A stretch of DNA of 64,000 bases from the NCBI RefSeq assembly GCF_003403075.1, contig NZ_CP031557.1:3100001-3164000 (forward strand), read 5' to 3'. Made by a program: the position numbers and the translations under genes. The number at the start of each line of letters is the position of its first letter. The stretch's first letter is position 1. This document shows positions 8,598 to 17,098 of this stretch, piece after piece. The notes beneath the pieces are model-generated. The model worked only from the letters and a program-made list of their open reading frames with translations. It was not told where the DNA came from and made no database searches. The DNA comes from Flavobacterium psychrotrophum (GTDB lineage Bacteria > Bacteroidota > Bacteroidia > Flavobacteriales > Flavobacteriaceae).

Positions 8598-10148
8598 ATG
8601 GAAAACGCTAAGGAATACACTTCCAAAAAATTTGATAAATCAAAACTGATAACCCTTGAGGCCGGAAAAATCCAGCCCCAGGCTCTTGATTTAGAAGAAG
8701 CTGTATTAGGAGCTATGATGATTGATAAAAGAGGGGTAGATGAAGTAATTGACATTTTACAACCCGATGCTTTTTATGACCAGCGCCATAATTACATCTA
8801 TGAAGCCATTGTACAGCTATTTAATGATACACAGCCCATAGACCTTTTAACCGTTTCTGCACAGCTTAGAAAAACTGCCAAGCTGGAACAGGCCGGCGGC
8901 GACTTTTACCTGATACAGCTTACGCAAAAAATATCATCGTCAGCACACATTGAGTTTCACTCGCGCATTATCCTGCAAAAGTTTATACAGCGCAGCCTTA
9001 TACGAATCTCTGCCGAAATTGCCGAAGAAGCTTATGATGAGACTACCGATGTTTTTGACCTTTTAGATAAAGCAGAAAGTAAACTATATGAAGTTACCCA
9101 GGGCAACATAAAACGTAGTTCTGAAACGGCACAGAGCCTTGTAATGCAGGCTAAAAAACGTATTGAAGAGATTGCAGGTAAAGAAGGCCTTTCTGGTGTG
9201 GCAACAGGTTTCCACGAGCTTGATAAACTTACCAGTGGCTGGCAACCGAGCGACCTTATTATTATAGCGGCAAGGCCGGGTATGGGTAAAACGGCGTTTG
9301 TACTTTCTATGGCGCGCAACATAGCCATTACTTACGGGCATGGTGTAGCGGTATTCTCTCTGGAGATGGCATCGGTACAGCTTATTACCCGTTTGATATC
9401 GAGCGAAACCGGATTATCGTCTGAAAAACTGCGTACCGGTAAACTCGAAAAACATGAGTGGGAACAGCTTAGCATCAAGGTAAAAGATCTTGAAAAAGCA
9501 CCGCTATATATTGATGACACCCCTTCCCTATCTATATTTGACCTTAGGGCGAAGGCACGAAGGCTGCATTCGCAATACGGCATCAGGATGATTATAATTG
9601 ACTACCTGCAGCTAATGACTGCCGGTGGTAATGGTAAAAATGGTGGTAACCGTGAACAGGAAATCTCAACCATTTCCCGAAATCTTAAGGCACTGGCAAA
9701 AGAACTTAACGTTCCGGTAATTGCGCTGTCGCAGCTATCCCGTGCTGTTGAAACCCGTGGTAGCAGCAAACGCCCGCTACTATCTGACCTTAGGGAATCT
9801 GGTGCGATCGAGCAGGATGCAGATATCGTATCGTTCATCTACCGCCCCGAATATTATAAGATTGAAGAGTGGGATGATGATGAGCAATCGCCTACGGCAG
9901 GCCAGGCTGAATTTATCGTAGCCAAACACCGTAACGGTGGCCTTGAAAACATCCGCCTTAAATTTATTGGTAACCTGGGTAAGTTTGATAACCTGGACGA
10001 TTTTAGCTCGCCGTTTGACGAACTGCCATCGAGCATGAACAGTAATAATGATTTCATCACTAAAAACCTGCCGTCTGCTAATGATGCGTTTGGCAGCAAT
10101 ATGAACAGCAGCCGAGGTGTACAGGATGACGATGATGTACCATTCTAA
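8598..10148 (+). CDS. dnaB: replicative DNA helicase
   Basis: 516 residues. Hexameric 5'-3' helicase that opens the replication fork. The N-terminal DnaB domain starts at QALDLEEAVLGAM (about residue 28). The RecA-like C-terminal domain has Walker A ARPGMGKT (225-232), Walker B IIIDYLQLM, and the SQLSRAVETRG segment followed by SDLRESGAIEQDAD. The C-terminus is acidic (VQDDDDVPF), a tail type often seen in proteins that bind SSB or partner proteins. No intein or frameshift is seen. Confidence 0.97.
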   Translation: MENAKEYTSKKFDKSKLITLEAGKIQPQALDLEEAVLGAMMIDKRGVDEVIDILQPDAFYDQRHNYIYEAIVQLFNDTQPIDLLTVSAQLRKTAKLEQAGGDFYLIQLTQKISSSAHIEFHSRIILQKFIQRSLIRISAEIAEEAYDETTDVFDLLDKAESKLYEVTQGNIKRSSETAQSLVMQAKKRIEEIAGKEGLSGVATGFHELDKLTSGWQPSDLIIIAARPGMGKTAFVLSMARNIAITYGHGVAVFSLEMASVQLITRLISSETGLSSEKLRTGKLEKHEWEQLSIKVKDLEKAPLYIDDTPSLSIFDLRAKARRLHSQYGIRMIIIDYLQLMTAGGNGKNGGNREQEISTISRNLKALAKELNVPVIALSQLSRAVETRGSSKRPLLSDLRESGAIEQDADIVSFIYRPEYYKIEEWDDDEQSPTAGQAEFIVAKHRNGGLENIRLKFIGNLGKFDNLDDFSSPFDELPSSMNSNNDFITKNLPSANDAFGSNMNSSRGVQDDDDVPF

Positions 10149-10182
10149 AATTTAAAATAACCTAATCTCTATATACATAATT

Positions 10183-10275
10183 ATGACTGAAAATATAAAT
10201 CCTGAATCGCTTACACTTACCGAAACCATACTATCAATCAACGTTACCGATGCCGAGCTAGTGGCGTATGAGTAA
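10183..10275 (+). CDS. possible 30-residue ORF downstream of dnaB
   Basis: ATG at 10183 opens a 30-residue frame (MTENINPESLTLTETILSIN, ending VTDAELVAYE) just before a good terminator. It has the polar, acidic composition of a real peptide and sits in a short gap after dnaB. There is no recognisable family and no separate promoter. It may be a small protein or the start of a decayed gene. Confidence 0.3.
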   Translation: MTENINPESLTLTETILSINVTDAELVAYE

Positions 10276-10296
10276 ATAGTAATACAACAATAACAG

Positions 10297-10327
10297 AAAG
10301 CGTGTCTTAAAAGGATGCGCTTTTTTG
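10297..10327 (+). terminator. terminator after dnaB region
   Basis: AAAGCG and CGCTTT arms flank the hairpin, followed by a T-run (TTTTTT). Confidence 0.6.
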
Positions 10328-10375
10328 TTTTGTAAAAGCCATATTAAACAGCTAACAACAAAATCAAATATTTAA

Positions 10376-10383
10376 TATCTTTG
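10376..10383 (+). promoter_or_regulatory. -7 element of the toxin-antitoxin pair
   Basis: TATCTTTG ends 14 bp before the antitoxin ATG. Confidence 0.55.
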
Positions 10384-10397
10384 ATAAAAATAGTTCT

Positions 10398-10625
10398 ATG
10401 GAAACCATACACCTAAAAGTTAACTCAAAAGTCTATGACCACGTAATGTGGTTGCTAAAGCAATTTGACTCTAAAGATGTTGAAATTGTTTCGGACGATT
10501 TTTTTAAAAATAAGGAAGAGCTTGAGGAAGACCTCAGGAAGATTGATGCGGGAGAGATGAAAATGTATACTTTAGAAGAATTTGAACAGGATACAGATGA
10601 GTTGCTGAAGAAATATGAAGGTTAA
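10398..10625 (+). CDS. antitoxin-like small protein
   Basis: 75 residues, acidic and predicted mostly helical. A short N-terminal beta-like stretch (METIHLKVNSKVYDHVMWLL) is followed by a long acidic helix region (KNKEELEEDLRKIDAGEM) and a tail resembling the toxin-neutralising C-termini of RelB/Phd-type antitoxins. It overlaps the downstream toxin gene by 11 bp, the usual order for a type II pair. The call rests mainly on this pairing, as the family itself is not strongly conserved. Confidence 0.7.
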   Translation: METIHLKVNSKVYDHVMWLLKQFDSKDVEIVSDDFFKNKEELEEDLRKIDAGEMKMYTLEEFEQDTDELLKKYEG

Positions 10626-10896
10626 AATTCTAGAATCTTTTACAATAAAATTTAATAAACAGCTAATATTTATTGCTGAAGACAAACCTTCAGCGGCTAA
10701 AAAGTTTAGAACTGATTTATTATTTGAATTAAAGTCATTATCAGTAATGCCTTTTAAAAACAGACAGTCAATTTACTTTAATGATGATAACATACGCGAC
10801 CATAGTTTTAAAGGCTATGTGATCATCTACAGAATTAATGAAGAACAAAACCAAATTGAAGTATTCGGTTTTATCAAATATACCAACAAACCCTAA
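10615..10896 (+). CDS. RelE/ParE-family toxin
   Basis: 93 residues with the RelE/ParE fold pattern: an initial strand (MKVKILESFTIKFNKQL), two helices (EDKPSAAKKFRTDLLFELKSL), then the strand hairpin carrying the usual ending (FKGYVIIYRINEEQNQIEVFGF). RelE-type members cleave mRNA on the ribosome and ParE-type members poison gyrase; this sequence does not decide between them. The start ATG lies inside the antitoxin gene, so translation is probably coupled. Confidence 0.78.
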   Translation: MKVKILESFTIKFNKQLIFIAEDKPSAAKKFRTDLLFELKSLSVMPFKNRQSIYFNDDNIRDHSFKGYVIIYRINEEQNQIEVFGFIKYTNKP

Positions 10897-11025
10897 ACTA
10901 TTTTAAGTCCGTATTTTTTTAGCTCCCCCTAAAAACCTCATTTAAAAACAACTACACGCTTGCGTTTTAAGTGTTTCCAACACACTTGTAACTAATGGTA
11001 ATTCAACATGTTAAAGAATATTTTT

Positions 11026-11057
11026 GTTTGCCAAAGTTAAAAATAGGGCTACCTTTG
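11026..11057 (+). promoter_or_regulatory. promoter of the transketolase genes
   Basis: TTTG (11027-11030) and TACCTTTG (11050-11057) are separated by 19 bp, matching -33/-7 spacing in this phylum. Confidence 0.6.
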
Positions 11058-11082
11058 GGGTAGTTTAATTTTACTCAAACAA

Positions 11083-11931
11083 ATGAAACCTAATACACAA
11101 CAACTAAACGAATTAACTACCCAGGTAAGGCGCGACATCCTGCGTATGGTGCATGCCGTAAACAGCGGCCACCCGGGCGGATCTCTTGGCTGTACAGAAT
11201 TTATGGTAGCACTTTACCAGGTAATTATGGACCGTAAAGAAGGCTTTGACATGGACGGCAGGGATGAAGATATGTTCTTTCTTTCTAACGGGCACATTTC
11301 GCCGGTATTTTACAGTGTGCTTGCCCGTAGTGGCTACTTTCCGGTAAGTGAGCTTGCTACGTTCCGCCTGCTTAACTCAAGGCTTCAGGGCCACCCTACA
11401 ACGCATGAAGGACTGCCGGGCGTGCGCATTGCCTCAGGCTCGCTGGGCCAGGGTATGAGTGTAGCCATTGGTGCCGCACAAACAAAAAAACTTAACAAGG
11501 ATAACCACATAGTATATACCCTGCATGGCGATGGCGAATTACAGGAAGGCCAAAACTGGGAAGCTATAATGTATGCTGCGGCTTACAAAGTAGATAACCT
11601 TATTAGTACCGTAGATCTTAATGGCAAGCAGATAGACGGCGCTACTGACGAGGTACTGCCTATGGGCAGCCTGAGCGCTAAGTTTGTTGCATTTGGCTGG
11701 GATGTAGTTGAAATAGCCGCCGGTAATAACCTCGAAGCAATTATTGCAGGCATGACCGAAGCAAAAGCAAAATCTGGCCAGGGCAAACCGGTTGTAGTAC
11801 TGCTGCATACAGAAATGGGCAATGGTGTAGACTTTATGATGCACACGCACGCATGGCATGGCAAAGCGCCTAACGATGCCCAGCTTGCTGCTGCATTCGA
11901 ACAAAACCCGGTAACTTTAGGCGACTATTAA
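11083..11931 (+). CDS. transketolase, N-terminal (TPP-binding) subunit
   Basis: 282 residues covering only the thiamine-diphosphate-binding half of transketolase. Visible: SGHPGGSLGCTEFM, LSNGHISPVFYSVLA, SGSLGQGMSVAIGAA and the metal/TPP motif HGDGELQEGQNWEA. With the next gene it forms the heteromeric enzyme that moves two-carbon units in the non-oxidative pentose phosphate pathway. Many Bacteroidota carry transketolase as two adjacent genes, so this is not a broken gene. The 102-bp gap to the second gene has an AT-rich partial inverted repeat. Confidence 0.93.
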   Translation: MKPNTQQLNELTTQVRRDILRMVHAVNSGHPGGSLGCTEFMVALYQVIMDRKEGFDMDGRDEDMFFLSNGHISPVFYSVLARSGYFPVSELATFRLLNSRLQGHPTTHEGLPGVRIASGSLGQGMSVAIGAAQTKKLNKDNHIVYTLHGDGELQEGQNWEAIMYAAAYKVDNLISTVDLNGKQIDGATDEVLPMGSLSAKFVAFGWDVVEIAAGNNLEAIIAGMTEAKAKSGQGKPVVVLLHTEMGNGVDFMMHTHAWHGKAPNDAQLAAAFEQNPVTLGDY

Positions 11932-12033
11932 TTTTATTAAAGATTGAAGATTTAAAATTGAAAGATTCTATAGCGTTTACAAAACGATGAAATTTTTTAG
12001 TCTTTCAATAATTAAATTTTTAAGTTGAAGATC

Positions 12034-12987
12034 ATGACAAAATATACAAATACAGGAAGTAAAGATACCCGTTCGGGTTTTGGCGACGGCCTTACTGAAC
12101 TTGGACAGACTAATGAAAATGTAGTTGCCCTGTGCGCCGACCTTATTGGCTCACTAAAAATGGATGATTTTAAGAAGAACCACCCAGAGCGTTTCTTTCA
12201 GGTAGGTATTGCTGAGGCTAATATGATAGGTATGGCGGCAGGTATGACTCTTGGCGGCAAGATTCCGTTTACCGGTACGTTTGCTAACTTCTCTACAGGA
12301 AGGGTGTACGACCAGATTCGGCAGAGTGTAGCGTATTCAGATAAGAACGTAAAGATATGTGCATCGCACGCAGGCCTTACCCTGGGAGAAGATGGTGCTA
12401 CCCACCAGATTCTTGAGGACATTGGGTTAATGAAAATGCTTCCGGGCATGACGGTTATCAATACCTGCGATTATGCACAAACTAAAGCGGCTACGATAGC
12501 TATTGCCGCTCATCACGGCCCTGTTTATTTACGTTTTGGGCGTCCTGTAGTACCTAACTTTACAGGAGAACAGGAGTTTGTAATTGGTAAAGCAATACTT
12601 TTAAACGAAGGTAACGATGTAACTATAGTAGCCACAGGCCACCTTGTTTGGGAAGCACTTGTTGCCGCTGAAGCGCTGGAAGCTAAAGGCATTAGTGCCG
12701 AGGTGATTAACATACATACTATTAAACCACTTGATGATGAAGCCATTCTTAAATCGGTTGGTAAAACAGGTTGTGTAGTTACTGCCGAAGAGCACAACAT
12801 ACTGGGCGGACTGGGCGAAAGCGTGGCCCGTGTACTATCTCTAAACAATCCTGCCCCACAGGAATTTGTAGCTGTACAGGACAGTTTTGGCGAAAGCGGA
12901 ACTCCTGCTCAACTTATGGATAAATACAGCCTTAATAGCGCTGCTATTATTGCCGCTGCTGAAAAGGTTATCGCAAGAAAAAAATAA
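12034..12987 (+). CDS. transketolase, C-terminal subunit
   Basis: 317 residues from the ATG at 12034; the frame opens at a TTG three codons earlier, but MTKYTNTGSKDTRSGFGDGL is the likely start. Contains the pyrimidine-binding domain (LCADLIGS, FQVGIAEANMIGMAAGMTLGG, the family glutamate in GIAEANM) and the C-terminal transketolase domain (DVTIVATGHLVWEAL, EEHNILGGLGESVA). It partners the upstream subunit at the dimer interface where thiamine diphosphate sits. A terminator follows the stop. Confidence 0.93.
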   Translation: MTKYTNTGSKDTRSGFGDGLTELGQTNENVVALCADLIGSLKMDDFKKNHPERFFQVGIAEANMIGMAAGMTLGGKIPFTGTFANFSTGRVYDQIRQSVAYSDKNVKICASHAGLTLGEDGATHQILEDIGLMKMLPGMTVINTCDYAQTKAATIAIAAHHGPVYLRFGRPVVPNFTGEQEFVIGKAILLNEGNDVTIVATGHLVWEALVAAEALEAKGISAEVINIHTIKPLDDEAILKSVGKTGCVVTAEEHNILGGLGESVARVLSLNNPAPQEFVAVQDSFGESGTPAQLMDKYSLNSAAIIAAAEKVIARKK

Positions 12988-13011
12988 TTTGAGTTTTCTG
13001 ATAAGTAAAGG

Positions 13012-13041
13012 TCCCGGGGTGAAAGCTTCGGGATTTTTTTT
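13012..13041 (+). terminator. terminator after the transketolase genes
   Basis: TCCCGGGG pairs with CTTCGGGA (with G-T pairs) around a short loop, followed by eight T. Confidence 0.8.
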
Positions 13042-13112
13042 GTTTTGGAAGCTGAGCTGAATTACACTAATTTTATCAGTGATCAATTGAAAATATAATT
13101 CCAGATAAGTAA

Positions 13113-13676
13113 ATGCATCCCCTCCGCACCCATATAGAAAAAATCACTCCGCTAACCGATGCTGAATTTGACTATATACTATCTCACTTTACGTCCCGAA
13201 AACTAAAAAAACATCAATTTTTAATACAGGCAGGATTAGCTTGCAATCATGATCATTTTGTAGTTAACGGTTTGGTAAAAGCTTACTTTACTGCAGAAGA
13301 TGGTAAGCAACATATATTACAATTTGGGATGGAAGACTGGTGGATTACCGATTACCAGGCTTATTTTAACCAGATACCCGCCACTCTTGATATCGATTGC
13401 ATTGAAGATACCGAGGTTCTTTGTCTATCTCTTTATAACCGCGAGAAGCTCGCCGCCGATATGCACAAGATAGAGCACTTTTTCCGTAAAAAGTCAAATT
13501 CAGGTTATATTGCCCTTCAACAGCGCATTTTATCATTGCTTAATAATGATGCCAAAACACGTTATAAAGAGCTCCTGGAGCGATACCCTGTCCTCTTTCA
13601 GCGTGTGCCAAAAACAGTTATTGCGGCCTATCTGGGCGTATCGCGCGAAACCCTGAGCCGCCTATCCCAGCAGTAA
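13113..13676 (+). CDS. Crp/Fnr-family transcriptional regulator
   Basis: 187 residues. An N-terminal cyclic-nucleotide-binding-like beta-roll (LKKHQFLIQAG, VNGLVKAYFTAEDGKQHILQFG) is followed by a C-terminal winged helix (VPKTVIAAYLGVSRETLSRL). No Fnr-type cysteine cluster is present, so an iron-sulfur sensor is unlikely; the ligand is unknown. It lies directly upstream of a DJ-1/PfpI gene, and a CRP-type palindrome overlaps the region just after its stop codon, suggesting it controls that gene. Confidence 0.88.
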   Translation: MHPLRTHIEKITPLTDAEFDYILSHFTSRKLKKHQFLIQAGLACNHDHFVVNGLVKAYFTAEDGKQHILQFGMEDWWITDYQAYFNQIPATLDIDCIEDTEVLCLSLYNREKLAADMHKIEHFFRKKSNSGYIALQQRILSLLNNDAKTRYKELLERYPVLFQRVPKTVIAAYLGVSRETLSRLSQQ

Positions 13677-13678
13677 GC

Positions 13679-13692
13679 GTGATGTACATCAC
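13679..13692 (+). promoter_or_regulatory. CRP/FNR-type operator
   Basis: GTGATGTACATCAC is a perfect 14-bp palindrome fitting GTGA-N6-TCAC. Its centre lies about 56 bp upstream of the centre of the -7 element of the downstream gene, near the usual position for class I activation. Confidence 0.65.
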
Positions 13693-13737
13693 AAAAAATG
13701 TGTGACCTGTTTCCTGTGCAGGCTGCCTTACCGTGCC

Positions 13738-13745
13738 TACTTTTG
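13738..13745 (+). promoter_or_regulatory. -7 element of the DJ-1/PfpI gene
   Basis: TACTTTTG fits TAnnTTTG and lies 25 bp before the ATG at 13771. Confidence 0.55.
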
Positions 13746-13770
13746 CCTAGTACTTTTATAAACACATTTT

Positions 13771-14547
13771 ATGAGATTAACAATTAAAAAAACAGCAATG
13801 GTACTTGCGGCATTTACCATAATACTTACGGGTATCGATGCAACGGCACAGGTAAAAAAAGGCAAAACAATGAAAAAGAAAATTTTATTTGTGGTAACCA
13901 GCCACGACAAAAAAGGTAGTACCGGCGAGCCTACAGGGTATTACTTATCAGAAGTTTCCCATCCTTGGGAAGTGTTGCACAATGCAGGTTATGAAATTGA
14001 CTTTGTAAGCCCAAAAGGCGGCAAGGCTCCTGTAGATGGCTTTAATCTTGAAGATGCGGTTAATAAAAAATTCTGGAATAATGAAACCTATCGGTACAAG
14101 GTAGAACATACGCTAAAACCATCTGAAGTAAAAGTTAACGATTATGTAGCCATACACTATGCAGGCGGGCATGGCGCCATGTGGGATTTAGCTGACAATA
14201 CTGAAATTGCTGCCATAGCTTCTAAAATTTATGAGCATAACGGCGCCGTAAGTGCGGTATGCCACGGCCCGGCAGGTATTGTGAATATCAAATTAAGCAA
14301 CAGTAAATATTTAATAGAGGGCAAAAAAGTAGCAGGTTTTACAAATGAAGAAGAAGCTGCTGTAAAATTAGAAAAAGTGGTGCCATTTTTACTGGAAGAC
14401 AAACTTAAAGAACATGGTGCCAAATATGAAAAAGCAGGCTTATGGCAGGAATATGCCGTAACTGATGAACGGCTTGTAACGGGCCAGAATCCACAGTCTG
14501 CCCATGCGGTAGGTATTGCATTACTCAAAGTACTTAAGTCTTTGTAA
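13771..14547 (+). CDS. exported DJ-1/PfpI (Hsp31-like) family protein
   Basis: 258 residues. A signal peptide is visible (about residues 1-27: basic RLTIKK, hydrophobic core, then ATAQ), so it is exported, unlike most family members. The mature domain starts KKKILFVVTSHDKKGSTG and carries the nucleophile elbow AVCHGPAG plus a GGHGAMWDL loop, as in class I glutamine amidotransferase-like Hsp31 chaperone/glyoxalase proteins. The Cys-His pair is visible; the third residue is not certain. It probably responds to the upstream Crp/Fnr regulator. A bidirectional terminator follows. Confidence 0.85.
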   Translation: MRLTIKKTAMVLAAFTIILTGIDATAQVKKGKTMKKKILFVVTSHDKKGSTGEPTGYYLSEVSHPWEVLHNAGYEIDFVSPKGGKAPVDGFNLEDAVNKKFWNNETYRYKVEHTLKPSEVKVNDYVAIHYAGGHGAMWDLADNTEIAAIASKIYEHNGAVSAVCHGPAGIVNIKLSNSKYLIEGKKVAGFTNEEEAAVKLEKVVPFLLEDKLKEHGAKYEKAGLWQEYAVTDERLVTGQNPQSAHAVGIALLKVLKSL

Positions 14548-14550
14548 GAT

Positions 14551-14588
14551 AAAAAAATCCCAATCGTTTCTGGATTGGGATTTTTTTT
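14551..14588. terminator. bidirectional terminator between convergent genes
   Basis: AAAAAATCCCAATC pairs with GATTGGGATTTTTT, giving A/T tracts on both sides. It serves the DJ-1 gene (plus) and the lipoprotein gene (minus). Confidence 0.85.
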
Positions 14589-14591
14589 AAC

Positions 14592-15545
14592 TTATGGATT
14601 TTGTACTGAATGCACATTTGGGTCTAAGTGAACTTTTTGTCCACTGCCTGTTATAATCTCAGGAGAATTTACATCATAATACTCGTAATTGGTACTTGTA
14701 TCGCCTACCGATTTCGGCTTCCTAAGCTCGAGCCTTGTAGAATATCCATCGCCATCATCATCCTGATCACGATAATTTGGAGTCCCATCCGCATCAGTAT
14801 CTACATATTCTATATCGCTGACATTTGGAAAATTAACCAAATCTAACTCATCTTTATTTAAAATACCATCACCATCAAGATCTGTATAAGTAACGGCATA
14901 AAGCCTGAAACTAAATACAATGGGCCTGTATGCCCCTATCAACCCGCTACCACTGTTATAATATGCAAGCCCGGATGGTATAAACATAACGCCCACTCCA
15001 TAATCATTAAAATTTGCCGGATTAGGATTATCAGGTATATCGGTATAAGTACCGGCATTAAACAACGGGATAATATTTTTCCAGCCCTCTACATATACAT
15101 CGGTGTATAGCGATAGTTGAGTATTAGGAAATGGCTGGTAATCAAACTGCGTGTCATTAAGCATCCATCCCCTGTAAGATATAAGGATATTATCTCCCCT
15201 TGTAGGCCTGTCGCCCGATCCCTGGCGGAAATTAAGATAGTAAACTTTATATTCAACAGTATTTTTCTCGTTAGTACTCTTTACCATTTTGTATTGTAAC
15301 GGATAAAGAGTTTGATCCCAGATAGAAACCTGTGTAGCCGGATTTTTTATTGAATCAAACCTAATGTTATCAATATCTGCATTCGATATATAGTGGTTTT
15401 TAAGGTATTTCTCAATACTGTCCTGTTCAGATGCGTATTGTACTCCAAAATCTCGCGGAGGTGCTACGTTATCATCGTCTTTTTTACACGAGGCAAAAAA
15501 CGTTATAAGGGCAATAAGGCCAAAAGCCTTTAAAAATCTGTTCAT
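14592..15545 (-). CDS. FKBP-like lipoprotein with type-3-like calcium repeats
   Basis: 317 residues from the ATG at 15545 (MNRFLKAFGLIALITFFASC); the frame opens eight codons earlier. A lipoprotein signal ends at the Cys of FFASCKKDDD. The middle (about residues 95-215) resembles FKBP-type prolyl isomerase domains of gliding-type lipoproteins (GDNILISYRGWMLNDTQFD, FIPSGLAYYNSG, PIVFSFRLYAV). The C-terminal part carries Asp-rich motifs (DLDGDGILNKDE, DTDADGTPNYRDQDDDGDG) like thrombospondin type-3 calcium sites. It is probably anchored to the outer membrane. Isomerase activity is untested. Confidence 0.75.
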   Translation of the reverse strand: MNRFLKAFGLIALITFFASCKKDDDNVAPPRDFGVQYASEQDSIEKYLKNHYISNADIDNIRFDSIKNPATQVSIWDQTLYPLQYKMVKSTNEKNTVEYKVYYLNFRQGSGDRPTRGDNILISYRGWMLNDTQFDYQPFPNTQLSLYTDVYVEGWKNIIPLFNAGTYTDIPDNPNPANFNDYGVGVMFIPSGLAYYNSGSGLIGAYRPIVFSFRLYAVTYTDLDGDGILNKDELDLVNFPNVSDIEYVDTDADGTPNYRDQDDDGDGYSTRLELRKPKSVGDTSTNYEYYDVNSPEIITGSGQKVHLDPNVHSVQNP

Positions 15546-15625
15546 ATTAATTTTTTTAATGGGGTGCAAGATACAATTTTCCTGTATTTTTGTATTGGTT
15601 ATAACACCGATTTTTAGTTATTAGT

Positions 15626-16018
15626 ATGAGAATTGACAAATATTTGTGGTGTGTGCGGTACTACAAAACACGCAGCATAGCCACACAAGCCATACAAAAA
15701 GGGCACGTTACCGTAAATGGCCAGCAGGCAAAGGCATCTCGCGATGTATTTGCAGGTGATAAAATAACGGTACGCCGCGATCAGATAAATTACATCCTTA
15801 GTATACTGGATATACCGGCAAACCGTGTAGGACCTAAACTGGTAGACATTTACAGGAAAGACGAAACCCCGCCCGAATCTTTTGAGCATCTGGCACTGCT
15901 TCGCCTTAGTAAAGAACATTACCGTGCTAAGGGTACAGGAAGGCCTACTAAGAAAGACCGTCGTGACCTTGATGATTATTCTGATGATTTTCCTGATGAT
16001 GACGATGCCGACATTTAA
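15626..16018 (+). CDS. S4-domain RNA-binding protein (Hsp15-like)
   Basis: 130 residues. The S4 domain occupies the N-terminus (MRIDKYLWCVRYYKTRSIAT, then KGHVTVNGQQAKASRDV). Hsp15/HslR proteins bind 50S subunits carrying stalled peptidyl-tRNA. The C-terminal extension is basic then strongly acidic (DDYSDDFPDDDDADI), frequent in the Bacteroidota versions. The stop overlaps the methyltransferase start by 14 bp, so the two are probably translated together. Confidence 0.85.
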   Translation: MRIDKYLWCVRYYKTRSIATQAIQKGHVTVNGQQAKASRDVFAGDKITVRRDQINYILSILDIPANRVGPKLVDIYRKDETPPESFEHLALLRLSKEHYRAKGTGRPTKKDRRDLDDYSDDFPDDDDADI

Positions 16019-16589
16019 CCAGGCCTACTGGGAAGAGCGTTATAAAAACGACCAAGCCCAATGGGATACGGGTACCGTTACCCCACCCATTAAAGAATAC
16101 ATAGACCAGTTATCTGATAAAACAAAACGCATTTTAGTGCCCGGCGCAGGCAACGGGCATGAGTTTGAATACCTGGTAACACAGGATTTTAAGAATGCTG
16201 TAATGCTGGACATAGCAAAGGAGCCATTGGCAAATGTTGCAAAACGACTGCCGGAACTTGACGCTGCACGATTAATACATGCTGATTTTTTTGAACACAA
16301 CGCAACGTATGATCTTATTATTGAGCAAACTTTTTTCTGTGCACTGTCTCCCGAACTAAGAGATGCATACATGACAAAAGCACACAGCCTGCTGGCTCCC
16401 GGCGGAAAAATTGCAGGATTGCTATTTGACTTTCCACTTACAGAACAGGGTCCACCCTTTGGTGGCAGCAGAGAAGAATACATTGCCCTGTTTGGGAATC
16501 TCTTTAAAATAACCATGCTGCACAGGGCTTATAATTCTATTAAACCCAGGGCAGAAAGGGAACTGTTTTTTATCTTTGAAAAAAAATAA
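16005..16589 (+). CDS. SAM-dependent methyltransferase (thiopurine-methyltransferase-like)
   Basis: 194 residues from the ATG at 16005 (MPTFNQAYWEERYKND). The longer open frame upstream is a shadow of the S4 gene. TPMT-type features: the YWEERY...WDTG start, the SAM-binding loop ILVPGAGNGHEFEYL, the acidic LDIA after motif I, and the EQTFFCALSPELR segment typical of the TPMT family. The substrate is unknown; bacterial relatives methylate selenium, tellurium or thiol compounds. Same transcript as the S4 and phosphoribosyltransferase genes. Confidence 0.85.
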   Translation: MPTFNQAYWEERYKNDQAQWDTGTVTPPIKEYIDQLSDKTKRILVPGAGNGHEFEYLVTQDFKNAVMLDIAKEPLANVAKRLPELDAARLIHADFFEHNATYDLIIEQTFFCALSPELRDAYMTKAHSLLAPGGKIAGLLFDFPLTEQGPPFGGSREEYIALFGNLFKITMLHRAYNSIKPRAERELFFIFEKK

Positions 16590-16606
16590 CAACACCACTT
16601 ATTACT

Positions 16607-17098
16607 ATGAACATCATCCTAAACAAGCAGGAAATACAACATAAAACACGCCGCATTGCCTACCAGATATACGAAACCTTTTCGGATGAAACCGAAGTAG
16701 TACTTGCAGGCATAGCAAGTAACGGTTATGTATTTGCCAAGCTTCTTGCAACCGAACTGGAAAAGATATCTGATATAAAGCCAATATTGTGCGAAGTAAC
16801 CATAAATAAGCAGCAACCGCTTGAGCCTGTAAAAACATCGTTACCTACAGCAGAATACACAAATAAGGCACTTGTTTTAATTGACGATGTACTAAATAGT
16901 GGCACTACGCTTATTTATGGTGTAAAGCATTTTCTTGATGTTCCGCTAAAAAAATTCAAAACAGCGGTACTGGTAGACCGCAACCACAAACAATACCCTG
17001 TTAAAGCCGATTTTAAGGGCCTCTCCCTGTCTACTTCTATGCGTGAGCACATACAGGTAGAACTGGAAGGCGATGAGCCCTATGCTGCGCTTAATTAA
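16607..17098 (+). CDS. phosphoribosyltransferase family protein
   Basis: 163 residues with the type I PRTase fold. The PRPP-binding motif ALVLIDDVLNSGTTL lies at about residues 88-102, with GIASNGYVFAKLLA near the N-terminus. It resembles PyrR/hypoxanthine PRTase-like small proteins, but the base specificity loop is not diagnostic. It starts 17 bp after the methyltransferase. Its stop overlaps the 3' end of the convergent shikimate kinase by 4 bp. Confidence 0.82.
   Translation: MNIILNKQEIQHKTRRIAYQIYETFSDETEVVLAGIASNGYVFAKLLATELEKISDIKPILCEVTINKQQPLEPVKTSLPTAEYTNKALVLIDDVLNSGTTLIYGVKHFLDVPLKKFKTAVLVDRNHKQYPVKADFKGLSLSTSMREHIQVELEGDEPYAALN

Noticed and set aside
11083..12987. Frameshifted transketolase
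   Set aside because: The two halves have separate starts and a 102-bp spacer, which is the normal arrangement in this phylum.
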